Below, piece by piece: positions 43,580 to 53,239 of a stretch of 64,000 nt of DNA. The notes under the pieces were generated by a model. That model did no database searches. It was not told where the DNA came from and saw only the letters and a program-made list of their open reading frames with translations. Position 1 is the first letter of the stretch; each line of letters starts with the position of its first letter. Origin of the DNA: Favolaschia claudopus (Eukaryota > Basidiomycota > Agaricomycetes > Agaricales > Mycenaceae); the NCBI GenBank assembly GCA_037176885.1, contig JAWWNJ010000196.1, forward strand, positions 284,762-348,761. Direction: 5' to 3'. Position numbers and translations under genes: made by a program.

Positions 43580-44700
43580 ATGGCGACGCGCACAGCCACG
43601 CTGAGAATTTTTACGTTTTCCGCATAGTTTCTAAAGCGCTGTAAGAGCTGTCGGTACTCTTCCAACGCGAGCATTATTTGCGAGCATCTCTTTGTCATAG
43701 ATCTCGTAATTCCGCTCGGTCTCGTTTAGTCCATGCGACTGAAACGTCACAGGTCTCCACACACCCTCCTGCTCCTGACTGAGGACGGCACCCGTCGCTC
43801 CGTCTGACGCGTCTGCCTCTAGACGGAATGTCCCATCGTCCGTTGGCAAAGCCCGCACCACGTCATCCGCAATACGGTCCTTCAGCGCTGGAAGGCCGCC
43901 TTCTGCTCCGGTCTCCAGGACCATCCTCCCTTTCCGTTAAACTTAGTTAACGGTTTGGCGGCTTCGCTGAAGGCGCGCACAAACCGGCGGTAGAAGTTTA
44001 CAAATCCCAAGAACGCTTTACGTTCTGGGGTTCGGGCCACTCCATGATCACGCGGATCTTGACTGGATCATCCGCATGGAATTCTGGGAAATAATCGCAC
44101 CAAGATACTCTATCTCTGTTTTTTTTTCAAAATCGCATTTTTCTGGTTTTGAATATAATTTATGTTTTTGTAGAGTTTTCAGTACTCTTTTGTGATTATG
44201 CGGTGCTCCTCCAGAGTATTGGTGACAATCAAGATATCATCGAGGTAGACCACCACATGACCCTCATTGATGAGATCTCTAAGGATGTCGTTCATCATGG
44301 TCTGGAACGTGGCGGGTGAGTTAGTCAGCCCGAAGAACATCACGAGCGGCTCGAATAGCCTGAATGCCGCCTTCCACTCATCACCCTCTCTGCTGCGGAC
44401 TTTGTTATATCCCCAGCGTAATGTCTATGTAGCTTAGAGAATATCTTTGCCCCTCGGAATTTATTGACTAGCTCCGATATCAATGGGAGAGGATACCGGT
44501 TTTTGACGGTCATCTCGTTCAACTTACGGTAGTCCTGTACCGGTCGAAGGGACCCGTCCTTCTTTTTAACGAAGAAGAAACGCCGACGCCATCGGTGATT
44601 TCGAGGTTGGATCCGGCCGCTTTTCAATTTTCCTCCAGAAAATCATTCAACTTCTCCTGCTCGCTCAGCGACATCCGAACTTCAACTTGAATTGGATGGG
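43580..44700 (-). pseudogene. Ty3/gypsy-type reverse transcriptase and RNase H remnant
   Basis: Minus-strand frames show [20 protein letters not shown] (44,530-44,580) with [12 protein letters not shown], then [20 protein letters not shown] and the catalytic block [11 protein letters not shown] (about 44,240-44,340). Next come AFLGFVNFYRRFVRAFSEAA near 43,990 and the RNase H start FRLEADASDGATGAVLSQEQ with VTFQSHGLNETERNYEIYDK (43,690-43,830). This order (RT, connection, RNase H) defines Ty3/gypsy pol. Multiple frameshifts and the lack of gag, protease and integrase make it a relic. After RNase H the sequence shifts frame and reads LALEEYRQLLQRFRNYAENV, a patch shared with 15.5 kb. Confidence 0.88.
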
Positions 44701-44979
44701 TTAGCGAACTGAGGGGTAGTTTTCAAGCCAAATGGGAGGTGTGGAGGAGGCAAATTAGCGGGCATCGGGAGATTTCAGCACAGGAAATTGGCCCGTGAAA
44801 CAGTGAGAATTGTCTTCTCTCAGCTCCAGGGCAAAAAAAAACTAGGTTAGACGGAAGAACGAGAAAGACGCAAACCGCGTCGCGTCATTTGGTTCAGTTT
44901 GCAACGCCTTCGCCGAGTTGCCGGCGTTGACGTGAGAGAAAAGACAAAGATCTTGAAAACCATTCGCTGGTCCTATGTC

Positions 44980-45679
44980 TTTATCTCCGAAAGACATAGG
45001 AAGAAACACTGTCTGAGCCTGGGAAGACAGTGTGCCGTTTTGTTAGCCGTGGGCCTGTGGGATCCCTCGTCTGGGGCGTCTCTTTTTGGGTTCATCCTCG
45101 CGCATCCCATCACCCCACGACCTGGGCGCCAGCGGCGAAGGCTCATCGCCGCTGTGTGTTCCCACACCATATCTATGTGGCTGTCCCATTGCCGAAACGA
45201 ACGAAGCAATGAACAAAATTTGAAATCAGAGGATCCGATGGGGGGCAGTGAAATTGAATCAGCGTAGGCCAATGGGACTCTGTAGGGGTCAGCGGCGGCG
45301 TGAGCGAAGAACGAAGCGTGCTTACGGAAGGACTGGAGATTGGCTCGAAAGCGACGATACCCACGAGGGCTTTGCCTTCGAGAGCGAGCGCGGCGTCGCT
45401 GCTGCTGTTCTTGTAGGTGGATCTGGAGGTGCCCAAATCGTTGGCTTCAAGCTTCGTCCTTGCCGGCTTACAAGTCCGTCGTCGGAGAAACACTCCTGAG
45501 GTTGGGATTTTGAATCCGATTTTTTCTTTCTTTCCCTCCGTCGCCTGCGCTGGGGGTAAATTGGAATCTTTATTCTTCCTTGCGCTGTCGCTGGGGGGCT
45601 GAGATGGGACTTGAAGCAACAACGCACCGAAGACGTTACCATGACTTGACACAACATTCCAACTTGTCTTCACGCCCAT
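44980..45679 (-). pseudogene. Fourth fragment of the basidiomycete transposase-like family (N-terminus?)
   Basis: A minus-strand ORF starts MGVKTSWNVVSSHGNVFGAL at 45,679 and carries a Ser/Pro-rich region (NSSSDAALALEGKALVGIVA; STLRSSLTPPLTPT) to about 45,260. Below it, in other frames, 45,030-45,130 gives VVGDGMREDEPKKRR, similar to the basic stretch upstream of the MSRRTV block at 31.3 kb. I therefore place it as the N-terminal part of that family, but this link rests on one short shared stretch and recollection. It could instead be an unrelated hypothetical gene. No intact downstream coding follows; the gypsy relic adjoins it. Confidence 0.35.
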
Positions 45680-46757
45680 TTCCTTCTACCTTCTCGTTAA
45701 CACAACTATCCCGACGGCGTGTTCTTGCTCAAAGCTCAAACGCGTTTATTCGTTACTGAGTATCAATCGCGACAGTCTATGACGCACTTTGGATTCATTC
45801 CTGAACTGCTGAGACTGTGAGGAGCTCTCTTTTTAGACGGCATGTATAGTCCCTCAGGCTGCACTTACCCACCTTGACGCTCGTCTGCCGAGTGTGATTG
45901 AGCGCTGGATTCGGTTTGAGCGCCGTTGACGCGGCCGTATTTAAGGAGAAGCACACCTCCACAATCGATGACGCACTGCTTTTTAGTACTGCTGAGATTG
46001 GGAAACCGTTGAACGTTGAGGCGAACAAAAGCTGCGAGCTTGAAGTGGCTATGAGACGAGGAAGCGCTGACGCCTCGCCGTCCAGCTGCATGCCGCTGTC
46101 GATTCGAATCTACGTGTCTGAGGGAACTACGATGAGTTGACGGACAAACACAGTTGACTGCTGGCGACGTACCTCTATTTACCGTCTTGCGTATTCCTCA
46201 TAACTCTCCGAACACCACCTCGTACTCCGTCGAGCACCTCCCTCCGCTCAGCGTGTAACTTCAACCTGCTTCACAACGTGAAGAGCGATCCTCGCTCTAG
46301 GACGCTTTCGTACAACGCGAGTTTCCTCTTGTTACGGTTAGAAAGCGTCATACCAGTGCCTTGATGCATCGGGTTGTCGTATTGGGAGTCGATGAGGCAC
46401 TCCAACGTTTTCACGGATGCCGAGATTTTTCGGTGGTCTCTTCGTAGGCGGCATGTAGTCCTACAGGCCGTCTTAACTGGCATTGGCGCTCAAGAGAGAG
46501 GGAGCGTCGTCGGACGCGGCCGCCATCGAAGAAAAGTAAATCTCCGTAGTCGACATCTTTCCGCGATTGGAGGAACCTGGAACATTGATGTGGTGGATGG
46601 CTCCGGAGCAGATGGACGAGGAAGCGCTGATGCTTAGCATCTAGCTGCACCTACGTTCCTCGATTCGAGAATAGGTTGCGTACACGATGTACTGTTTGAA
46701 CTGCACCACGACACTCGCCCCAGTACAGTCAACGAGACGTCGCAAATCGTCCGGAAC
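45680..46757. repeat. Gene-free, with a diverged direct duplication
   Basis: About 45,900-46,130 and 46,380-46,690 share order and wording, for example GATGACGCACTGC / GATGAGGCACTCC, ACTGCTGAGATT / GATGCCGAGATT, ACGAGGAAGCGCTGA in both, and TCGATTCGA(A/G) near both ends. Neither copy has a persuasive open frame. It is an old tandem duplication of about 0.5 kb, of unknown nature. Confidence 0.4.
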
Positions 46758-49700
46758 TGCCGGAAGCTGGAGTTAGCTCCGAGCTGAGTTCAGCTCCAAC
46801 TCGGCCCGTTACCATAAACGGCACCTCGAGGTGATGCCAGCTCGCCCTCGCCTCGGCCCCCAAAACAGGCACTGTGACACTTTTGACAGCGTCACTGAGT
46901 GACTGGCGCGTCAAGCACAATCCTCGTCCTCCCGCTCACCGGTTAGCGCGTTCCTGCCGCGAACCAATCCTCCTATGATTCACCTCAACCTCGCTTGGCG
47001 TCGACGTCACCGCCTGGCTGCTACGGAGAATGCGAAACGCCCCACACAGAGCTGGAAATATGACGCAAAGGTGGCGCGTCGGGATAGTGCGTTGGCGCAC
47101 TCAGGGTCCAAGGTACGCGCAATAGATACCTCCGAAATGTTATATATATTGCCCCAATTATACTCCATTCCAACCCTCCCTCTTGTGAACTCCCATGGCC
47201 TCGCCGTCCTGCCAATGCGGCAACCCGCAGGCATGCACTTGCTACATCCAACCCCCGCGTCAAAACAATTTCACAACGAATTCCTACCCCACGCCCAACG
47301 TCTTTGGCTCCTGGCCTGGCTCTCAGGCTCATGCCATGCCTCTCCCGCCTCAAGCTTTCATCCCCGGATCGCCGTATCCTCCACCACCTCCCGTCACTTT
47401 CGGCCAGACTTACGGCTTTCAAAATACATACCCCGCCTCATTTAACACCGTGATTCCTCCCCCTTCCTCTGCGGCAACCCATGCACCATTTGTCGACGCG
47501 ACTAACACGATTAATGCCGGCCTCGCTCCGCCACAGCGCAAGAAGAAACGTAAAGCGAATCCCAACGCTAACTCGGCAGCTACATCGCGCACACCGTCGC
47601 CGCATCGACCCCAACTCACCTCCGAACCGGCTGTGTTCGGGGTCGGTCCGTCTGACCCAAATGTTGCAGCGGCAGCAGCTGCCTCTGAATCAGTTTCCCA
47701 TCCTTCAATCCCTCACCCCAACTTCGGCTCTTTGTCAATCTATCTTCGGCATCCGGAGACGATGCAACAGATGTTTGGTATTTTGTTCGAGGCGTTCACG
47801 GCGCTTCTGCGCCAACCGTCGCACCAGAACCAACGGAAATGAAGGAAGATCGACCGTGAGTTTTAATGATTTATTCCCGAGTCTGAGGGCTAACCGTGTT
47901 CAGCTGTTTTCCGCATGTCGTCAATATTGCTGTCAAAGCCGCTCTCGCAACACTTCCCGAATTACCTGCTCCTCAAGATGGTGTCGATTCGGACAACTAC
48001 GGCACGCCGATTCCCGAGGCACTGAAGCAGGATGTCGGGTATTGGGAGGCGCTAAGAAAAAATCCAGTCAAACAAACTCGTACACTCGTTACATCGTGCC
48101 GAGCGTCTGGTCAAACGACGGGATAATTTTAAGGAGACGATAGAACGTGGCAACGAGGAGGGCGGCTTCGGCAAACCCGCCTTGAGCTGCGCGTCATACA
48201 GCTCTTGCAAGATGTCGACACGCGTTGGTCGGCTACGTTCTTGATGATAGACCGTATCTTGAGCAAGATTGGTTTGTTCTATTGTTTTTTCTTGCCAGTA
48301 GTGATTGAATTTGACTTGGAATTTCGTTTAGGCTGTTGAGGCATTTCTCGATGACCCAATGCAGTCGAAATTTCGGATGATCGACTCGATCCAGTCACCA
48401 AGACTGTTCTCATCGACATTCGGCGGTTTTTACAGGTTCCGCATCTTGTCCAGGAGATAGTCTCTGCGGAGAAAGCACCTACCCTGTCCTATGTGCTTCC
48501 ACTCTACGAGCAGCTCATTGCCGCCCTCAAGCTTCTTGCACGAGAGCTCCCGAAAATCAGTCTCGGTATCAACGCCGCTGTCGACAAATTCACAGAATAT
48601 CTTGGGATGTCTCGGCGCACTCGAAGTATGCGCTAGCGATGGGTAATTACTTCCTTGTTGTCTCTTAATTCGCTTCAATCACTCATATTTAACTTTCAGT
48701 TCTAAATCCGACGACAAAACTCCAGTGGCTAAGGGACAACTGGTCTTCATCAGATGCTGAAGAAGCCAGAACCTGGATTCGTGCAGCGGTGCGTCCCAAC
48801 TTTCACATTATACTGCGCTACTGACAAACTCCCAAGATGCTGGAGTACCGCCGGAGTTCCGCGCTCACCAGAACTCTCCGAGCACTGTGCACATAGCTTC
48901 GACCGCCAGCCGCCGCGCTGTTCACACGCCGTCTGCATCCCATGCCGCCCGTGCCCAGAAATCTGGGTTTGCGAAGCTTGGTGCTCTTGTAAAAGAGCTG
49001 TCTGCTTCCGACATCGAATCCCCACCGAGTACTCAAAGTCCGCAGCCGCTTTCGGAGGAAGAGCAAGTAGAGGCAGAGCGCCTATGAGAAGGAGGGTTTG
49101 CTGGGAGGCTCGGACCCAGAGTATGAGGACCTTGACTTGCTCCGCTACTGGGAGGTGAGTTTAAGTATGTTCTTATACAATGTTGGTCTGAAAAATGTTG
49201 CAGGCTCGTCAATATCGGTTCCGTTACCTATTTCGCGTGGCGCTTGATGTATTGCCTGTTCAGGCTTCTGCGGTACCATGCGAGCGTGTTTTCTCTTCCA
49301 GCAAGGACACAGATGCCTCCCTACGCAACAGTCTCTCCCCCGAGATGATGGAAATGCTCCAGATTCTCAAATTTATTTATCGACAGGATCGCATCAAATT
49401 TTGCGAGGACATCGTCGTAACTGAGGAAGATCTGTCTGTTGTTGATATTGACCCTGATGTAGCAGAAAGGTTGATTTGCGTCAGGGCGTACTCAGAGCTT
49501 GAGGATCTTATAGAATCTTCCTGGGCTTCGCCCGTTTGATTTTTGCGTTGTGTTCACTTATAAGTATAATCATTGTGCTTTGTATTGTTCCATAATTTAC
49601 TCATAAACTGTATAGTCTTTTATTGTGCATATGTTTATTGTACTTATGGAGAATTGTAGCACATTTTAGAGGTGCATACGAGGTCAAAACAGTGCAATGC

Positions 49701-49847
49701 AGCTCAAAACGAGGAGACGGGGAACCGTGGACGGAAACTTCCATTTATGGATGTCAGCTCCGAGCTGCCTCGGCCCAACTCCGAGCTCGAGCGAGCTGAT
49801 GGGCAATCACCTCGAGCTCAGCTCCAACTCAGCTCCCGGCAGCACTA
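46758..49847 (+). mobile_element. hAT transposon, internally deleted (copy 2)
   Basis: Near-identical to 33,111-36,206, carrying the same internal deletion. The right end GGCAGCACTA is complete, but the left end starts at TGCCGGAAGCTGG, lacking the first six bases, and no flanking duplication is visible, so the left edge has been altered after insertion. Dozens of one-base insertions or deletions separate the two copies. Confidence 0.88.
47195..49539 (+). pseudogene. hAT transposase remnant (copy 2)
   Basis: The 5' exon is open here for 215 codons from ATG 47,195, about 50 bp after TATATATAT (47,141). The Pro-rich part, the basic PPQRKKKRK and VFGVGPSDPNVAAAAAAS are all in one frame, whereas copy 1 is shifted three times in this exon. 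CFPHVVNIAVKAAL (47,903) and PEALKQDVGYWEALRKNP follow, then a frame break. The dimerisation domain ALDVLPVQASAVPCERVFSS...ILKFIYR (49,225-49,385) is intact with a stop at 49,539. The catalytic N-terminal half is absent as in copy 1, so both copies descend from an already deleted parent and must have relied on a transposase from elsewhere. Confidence 0.85.
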
Positions 49848-51180
49848 TACAGTCCGTGAGGAGTATGTCCGCAAAAGGCATACTCGAGTGATCCGACTTG
49901 ACCCATCAAGTTCCGATCAATCAATATCAACTGTCGCGTCCAACGCGTCAACCACAACCTCTATTGCTCTCCACTACAGTATGCACGGCGGACCTAGAAA
50001 AAACCTTGGAAGAACAAGGCTGCACAGGAACTCGGCTCATCCTTATCTAATTGCCTTCCCCCAGCCCACAATCCGCCCCACCCTGACCACTCATTTTCGA
50101 CCCTACAACCTCAGCGCATCGGCATGTTTTCGTGACCGAAGGTGGTAGGGAATGGCGTACTTGTCCTCAATTTGGTTTGGCAGAAGCTCCAATAGTATAT
50201 CTGCTCCTCCCAACCTTTTGAAGCCTAGTTGAGAATTCCTAAGAGGGCAATTCAAAATTTGTTGCGTGTTTATTTCAATGTTCAATTGGTGTTCTCTGAT
50301 TCAGTATCTGGATGTTCTAGCACCAATTTATTTTTGTTGGGCAGGTAGCTCGCTGGAGAGGACTGGTTCTTTCAATGGGATCAACACACAAATATGTATC
50401 GCATTATATGTTCCCGAGGTGTCTGTAACGATATTTCAATAGCAAGAAGTTCCTCCTGCCCCAATTTTACTGGCCCCACCGGGTCGAGGTATATAAATAA
50501 ACTCCGTCTCGGGCTTAAGTTGCGTCTGAATTGTAAAAGATCTGTCAGAAAAATGGCAACTCACGGAGACTTGACTTGGCAGCAGAAACAACATCGCTAC
50601 AATGCAATACACCGTGCTTGATCTACATCAGAGGTCATAGGAATGGGCTACATACTTATCGGACTGAATACACTTGCTACTAGTTTGCCAACATCATTTA
50701 CAGTTTGAACTTCGGCTCGTGTTGTGCCCATGGTGAAAGAAATTTTGATAACACAATTGTTATACTGCTACAGACAGATAGAGAGCGGTGCAGCGCCAAG
50801 CTTGGAAGGAGAATCGAAGTCATTGAAGCAATATTGAACTGGAATCTTGCTGAAATCAACGTCGAAAGAGGTTCATCGGCTCTTTCGGACTCACTGTGAG
50901 AACGGCCGAGGGATCTTCCGAGGAAATCTTGAATTTGATTGGCTGGATTATGTCCAAGGGAGGCAGTTGCTCCGAAAGGACATACCTCTTACCATATCTT
51001 GATACTTTCTGATTTGCCTTATCAAGACATAGAAATCAAGATTTTGCGGCGCTTTTGTGGGAGCTACAGACGCTCTGGAGAGCTTGTCTTTGGGAACAGA
51101 GTCTCAGATACATGGTGAGTCTCTCTCTTTTTCTCTCTTTTCTCTCTCTTTTTTGCAACTTGAAAACTTGAATTCTCTCG
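49848..51180. other. Intergenic, no supported gene
   Basis: A frame continues out of the hAT right end (YTVREEYVRKRHTRVIRLDP, to about 50,148) and may be a piece of the gene into which copy 2 inserted, but I do not recognise it. The rest is A/T-rich and featureless apart from CT-rich tracts at 51,115-51,150. Confidence 0.25.
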
Positions 51181-51199
51181 GCTCTCCACAGACATAATT

Positions 51200-51900
51200 C
51201 ATAAGCCCTGGTGCGCGTCTGGGACTCCCAGACCGGCGTCCTCACTGCTGGGCCGTTCGAGGGACACAGCGCCGGGATTACCTCGGTTGCCTTCTCGCAC
51301 GATGACGGTCGCGTGGTCTCCGGCTCGGCCGACCGCACCATACGCGTCTGGGACCAAGGGGGTACTGAAACCGAAAAAAAACACCTCATGCTGCTTTTTC
51401 GCCTTCGTCGGGAACCACCCTACCACGTGACGTCCATATATGGAATTTACCATCAAAAATAGCTGTTCGGCAGGCAATTCTTGCCTCAGGCCTCGTAGAG
51501 CCATCTACACGATGTTTTAGGAGTGAGATCTCTCATTTAGAACTATAGAAACACCACTTGAAATTCCAACACATCTCAGTATTGACGTTACCAAATACGG
51601 CCAACTTGATTGCCGGTCCCATCCAAATCCGGACAATCCACCAAACAGGCTTCCGAATGGCTCCTGAAGGTCAAAACTTGGTGTATACAGTGGTAGAGTT
51701 GGTTTCTACTCAACCTGAGCCCTCACAGACCTATTCAAGCCCAAAACATAAGAGGTCATTATTTTTTTTTATCCGGCCCAGCGGCTGACCCACCCCTCCC
51801 TGCCCGGTGTGCCGGCTTCTCCGGCCCGCACCCCCTTGTCTGGGACTCCCACAACGGCACTGTTGTCGCCGGGCCGTTCACGGTGCGCGTTTGGGACCTT
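51200..51900 (+). pseudogene. WD40-repeat gene fragment split by a hAT MITE
   Basis: Plus strand 51,208-51,354 reads VRVWDSQTGVLTAGPFEGHS, then GITSVAFSHDDGRVVSGSAD and RTIRVWD: one full WD40 repeat of the type found in fungal NACHT-WD40 proteins, where near-identical repeats are normally tandem. The MITE at 51,355-51,838 interrupts it right after IRVWD. Reading resumes in the duplicated target as VWDSHNGTVVAGPF (51,840-51,881), then a shortened TVRVWDLG. No NACHT domain is present upstream. In intact relatives WD40 repeats form a propeller for ligand or protein binding, often linked to non-self recognition. This is a relic of at most two repeats. Confidence 0.8.
51355..51838 (+). mobile_element. 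hAT-type MITE, copy 3 (8-bp TSD TCTGGGAC)
   Basis: Starts CAAGGGGGTACTGAAACC and ends GCACCCCCTTG. TCTGGGAC is repeated at 51,347-51,354 and 51,839-51,846. It is very close in sequence to copy 2 (20,803-21,283). The target duplication is part of the WD40 coding sequence (the VWD codons). Confidence 0.93.
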
Positions 51901-52009
51901 GGGCGATTTGCCGGTGGCCCAGGTACAAGTCTTGATGCTTCCGATGCTGCCAACAAAAATGATACATTCCTTGATTGTGATTTTCTGTGTGTGACCCTCG
52001 TCCATTTTA

Positions 52010-52473
52010 CAGCTGTTCCGGGAAATAATGAGACATGTCACGTTTTTTTTTTTTTCCACGGGCTTCCGGATTAGGTATTCCCAAAAAGGATTTTTCCATT
52101 GGGCCACTATGTTCAGGCTCGGGGGTGGTGATCGTCCACTTTTGGATGACAAAAATGGTGTCTCCTGCTCCTGCCCTGCTCGGTGCGTTGACAATTGGGG
52201 ACCAGGGCCATTGGCGCCCAAGATCTGGGTGTTCAGTCACGTGCTTGTATAATACGTGTTCCTTAATGTTGCTTAGTATCTACCTTGTACTTCCTTGTCC
52301 CCGTGAGTGAACAAGGCGTTGTTGAATGGTTTAGAGCCATAGTGGGTCAGTCAAGGGCCAGTGCGAGCCACTGCGACATGTTGGCGGCGGGGAAAGCGTT
52401 CCCATATTGGAAACACCTAATCCGGAAGACCGTGGAAAAAAGTGACGTGTCTCATTATTTTCCGGAATAGCTG
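52010..52473. mobile_element. 464-bp MITE, TA target (CAGCTGTTCCGG family)
   Basis: Inverted arms start CAGCTGTTCCGGGAAATAAT on the left and CAGCTATTCCGGAAAATAAT on the right (reverse complement), with CTTCCGGATTAGGT further in. TA flanks both sides (52,008-52,009; 52,474-52,475). The terminal dozen bases match the 301-bp element at 21,970-22,270, while the interiors differ. Confidence 0.8.
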
Positions 52474-52475
52474 TA

Positions 52476-53210
52476 AGCTACCAAACTTATTGCCTGCCAT
52501 CCCACAGGCCTTCTTGCAATCAGGGAATCATCTGGGGGTCCCATCCAAGCTTTTCGGATGGCTGGATCACGAATTCTGAGTCGGAGCTCATTTTTTGGGT
52601 GCCGCCATGGCTTCGTGATCAAACTTGGCTTCCGTGTTGGATCACGTGTTTGCAAACTTGATTGGGGCCGATTTTGTCCATGGCCCTGCATGGACCGATT
52701 GCTTTACCCCCCAAACAACAGGCGACGTGTACACGTCGTAAGGCTCGACGCCGGTAAGTGGTAGCTTACGTAGCCCCATCTACAAGGGTGCTGTTTATAA
52801 CAATCATTTACACACCAAAGATGATTTCGAAGATTTGGAAATATGTATTGTTGTTATGGAAAATCTGAGTTGGTACACTTTTTGCGAACCCTCTTGAGAG
52901 TGTTATCCCAAATTTGTATGGACTTAGAGCAAGGGGGAGTGTTAGTATTCACAGATTCGTAGTGTGTAAAGGAGAAATGATGGCAAACACCAGATTTGAT
53001 GGCAATGATGGAGCACTTTGGCCTGACTCTCGACCATGCAAGAGGAGGTCGGACAGAAAATTGATGATATCATGCTCAGAAAACTGGCGAGAGGGGGGGG
53101 GAGGGGGGCCACGTGACCGGACCGATGTCCGATCCCGTAATTTTTGGTAAACCGTAAGGTAGCTACTATCGTTTTGTCTTCTCCGCTCTCCCCAATGCAA
53201 TGCTTTTGAG
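52476..53210. other. Intergenic, no supported gene
   Basis: No coding or repeat signal that I can support. A G-run (53,092-53,108) and a (CTT)n tract (53,265-53,285) are present; the latter falls in the 3' coding end of the next gene. Confidence 0.3.
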
Positions 53211-53239
53211 ACTTAACGTGCAATGGAATCATTTAGACT

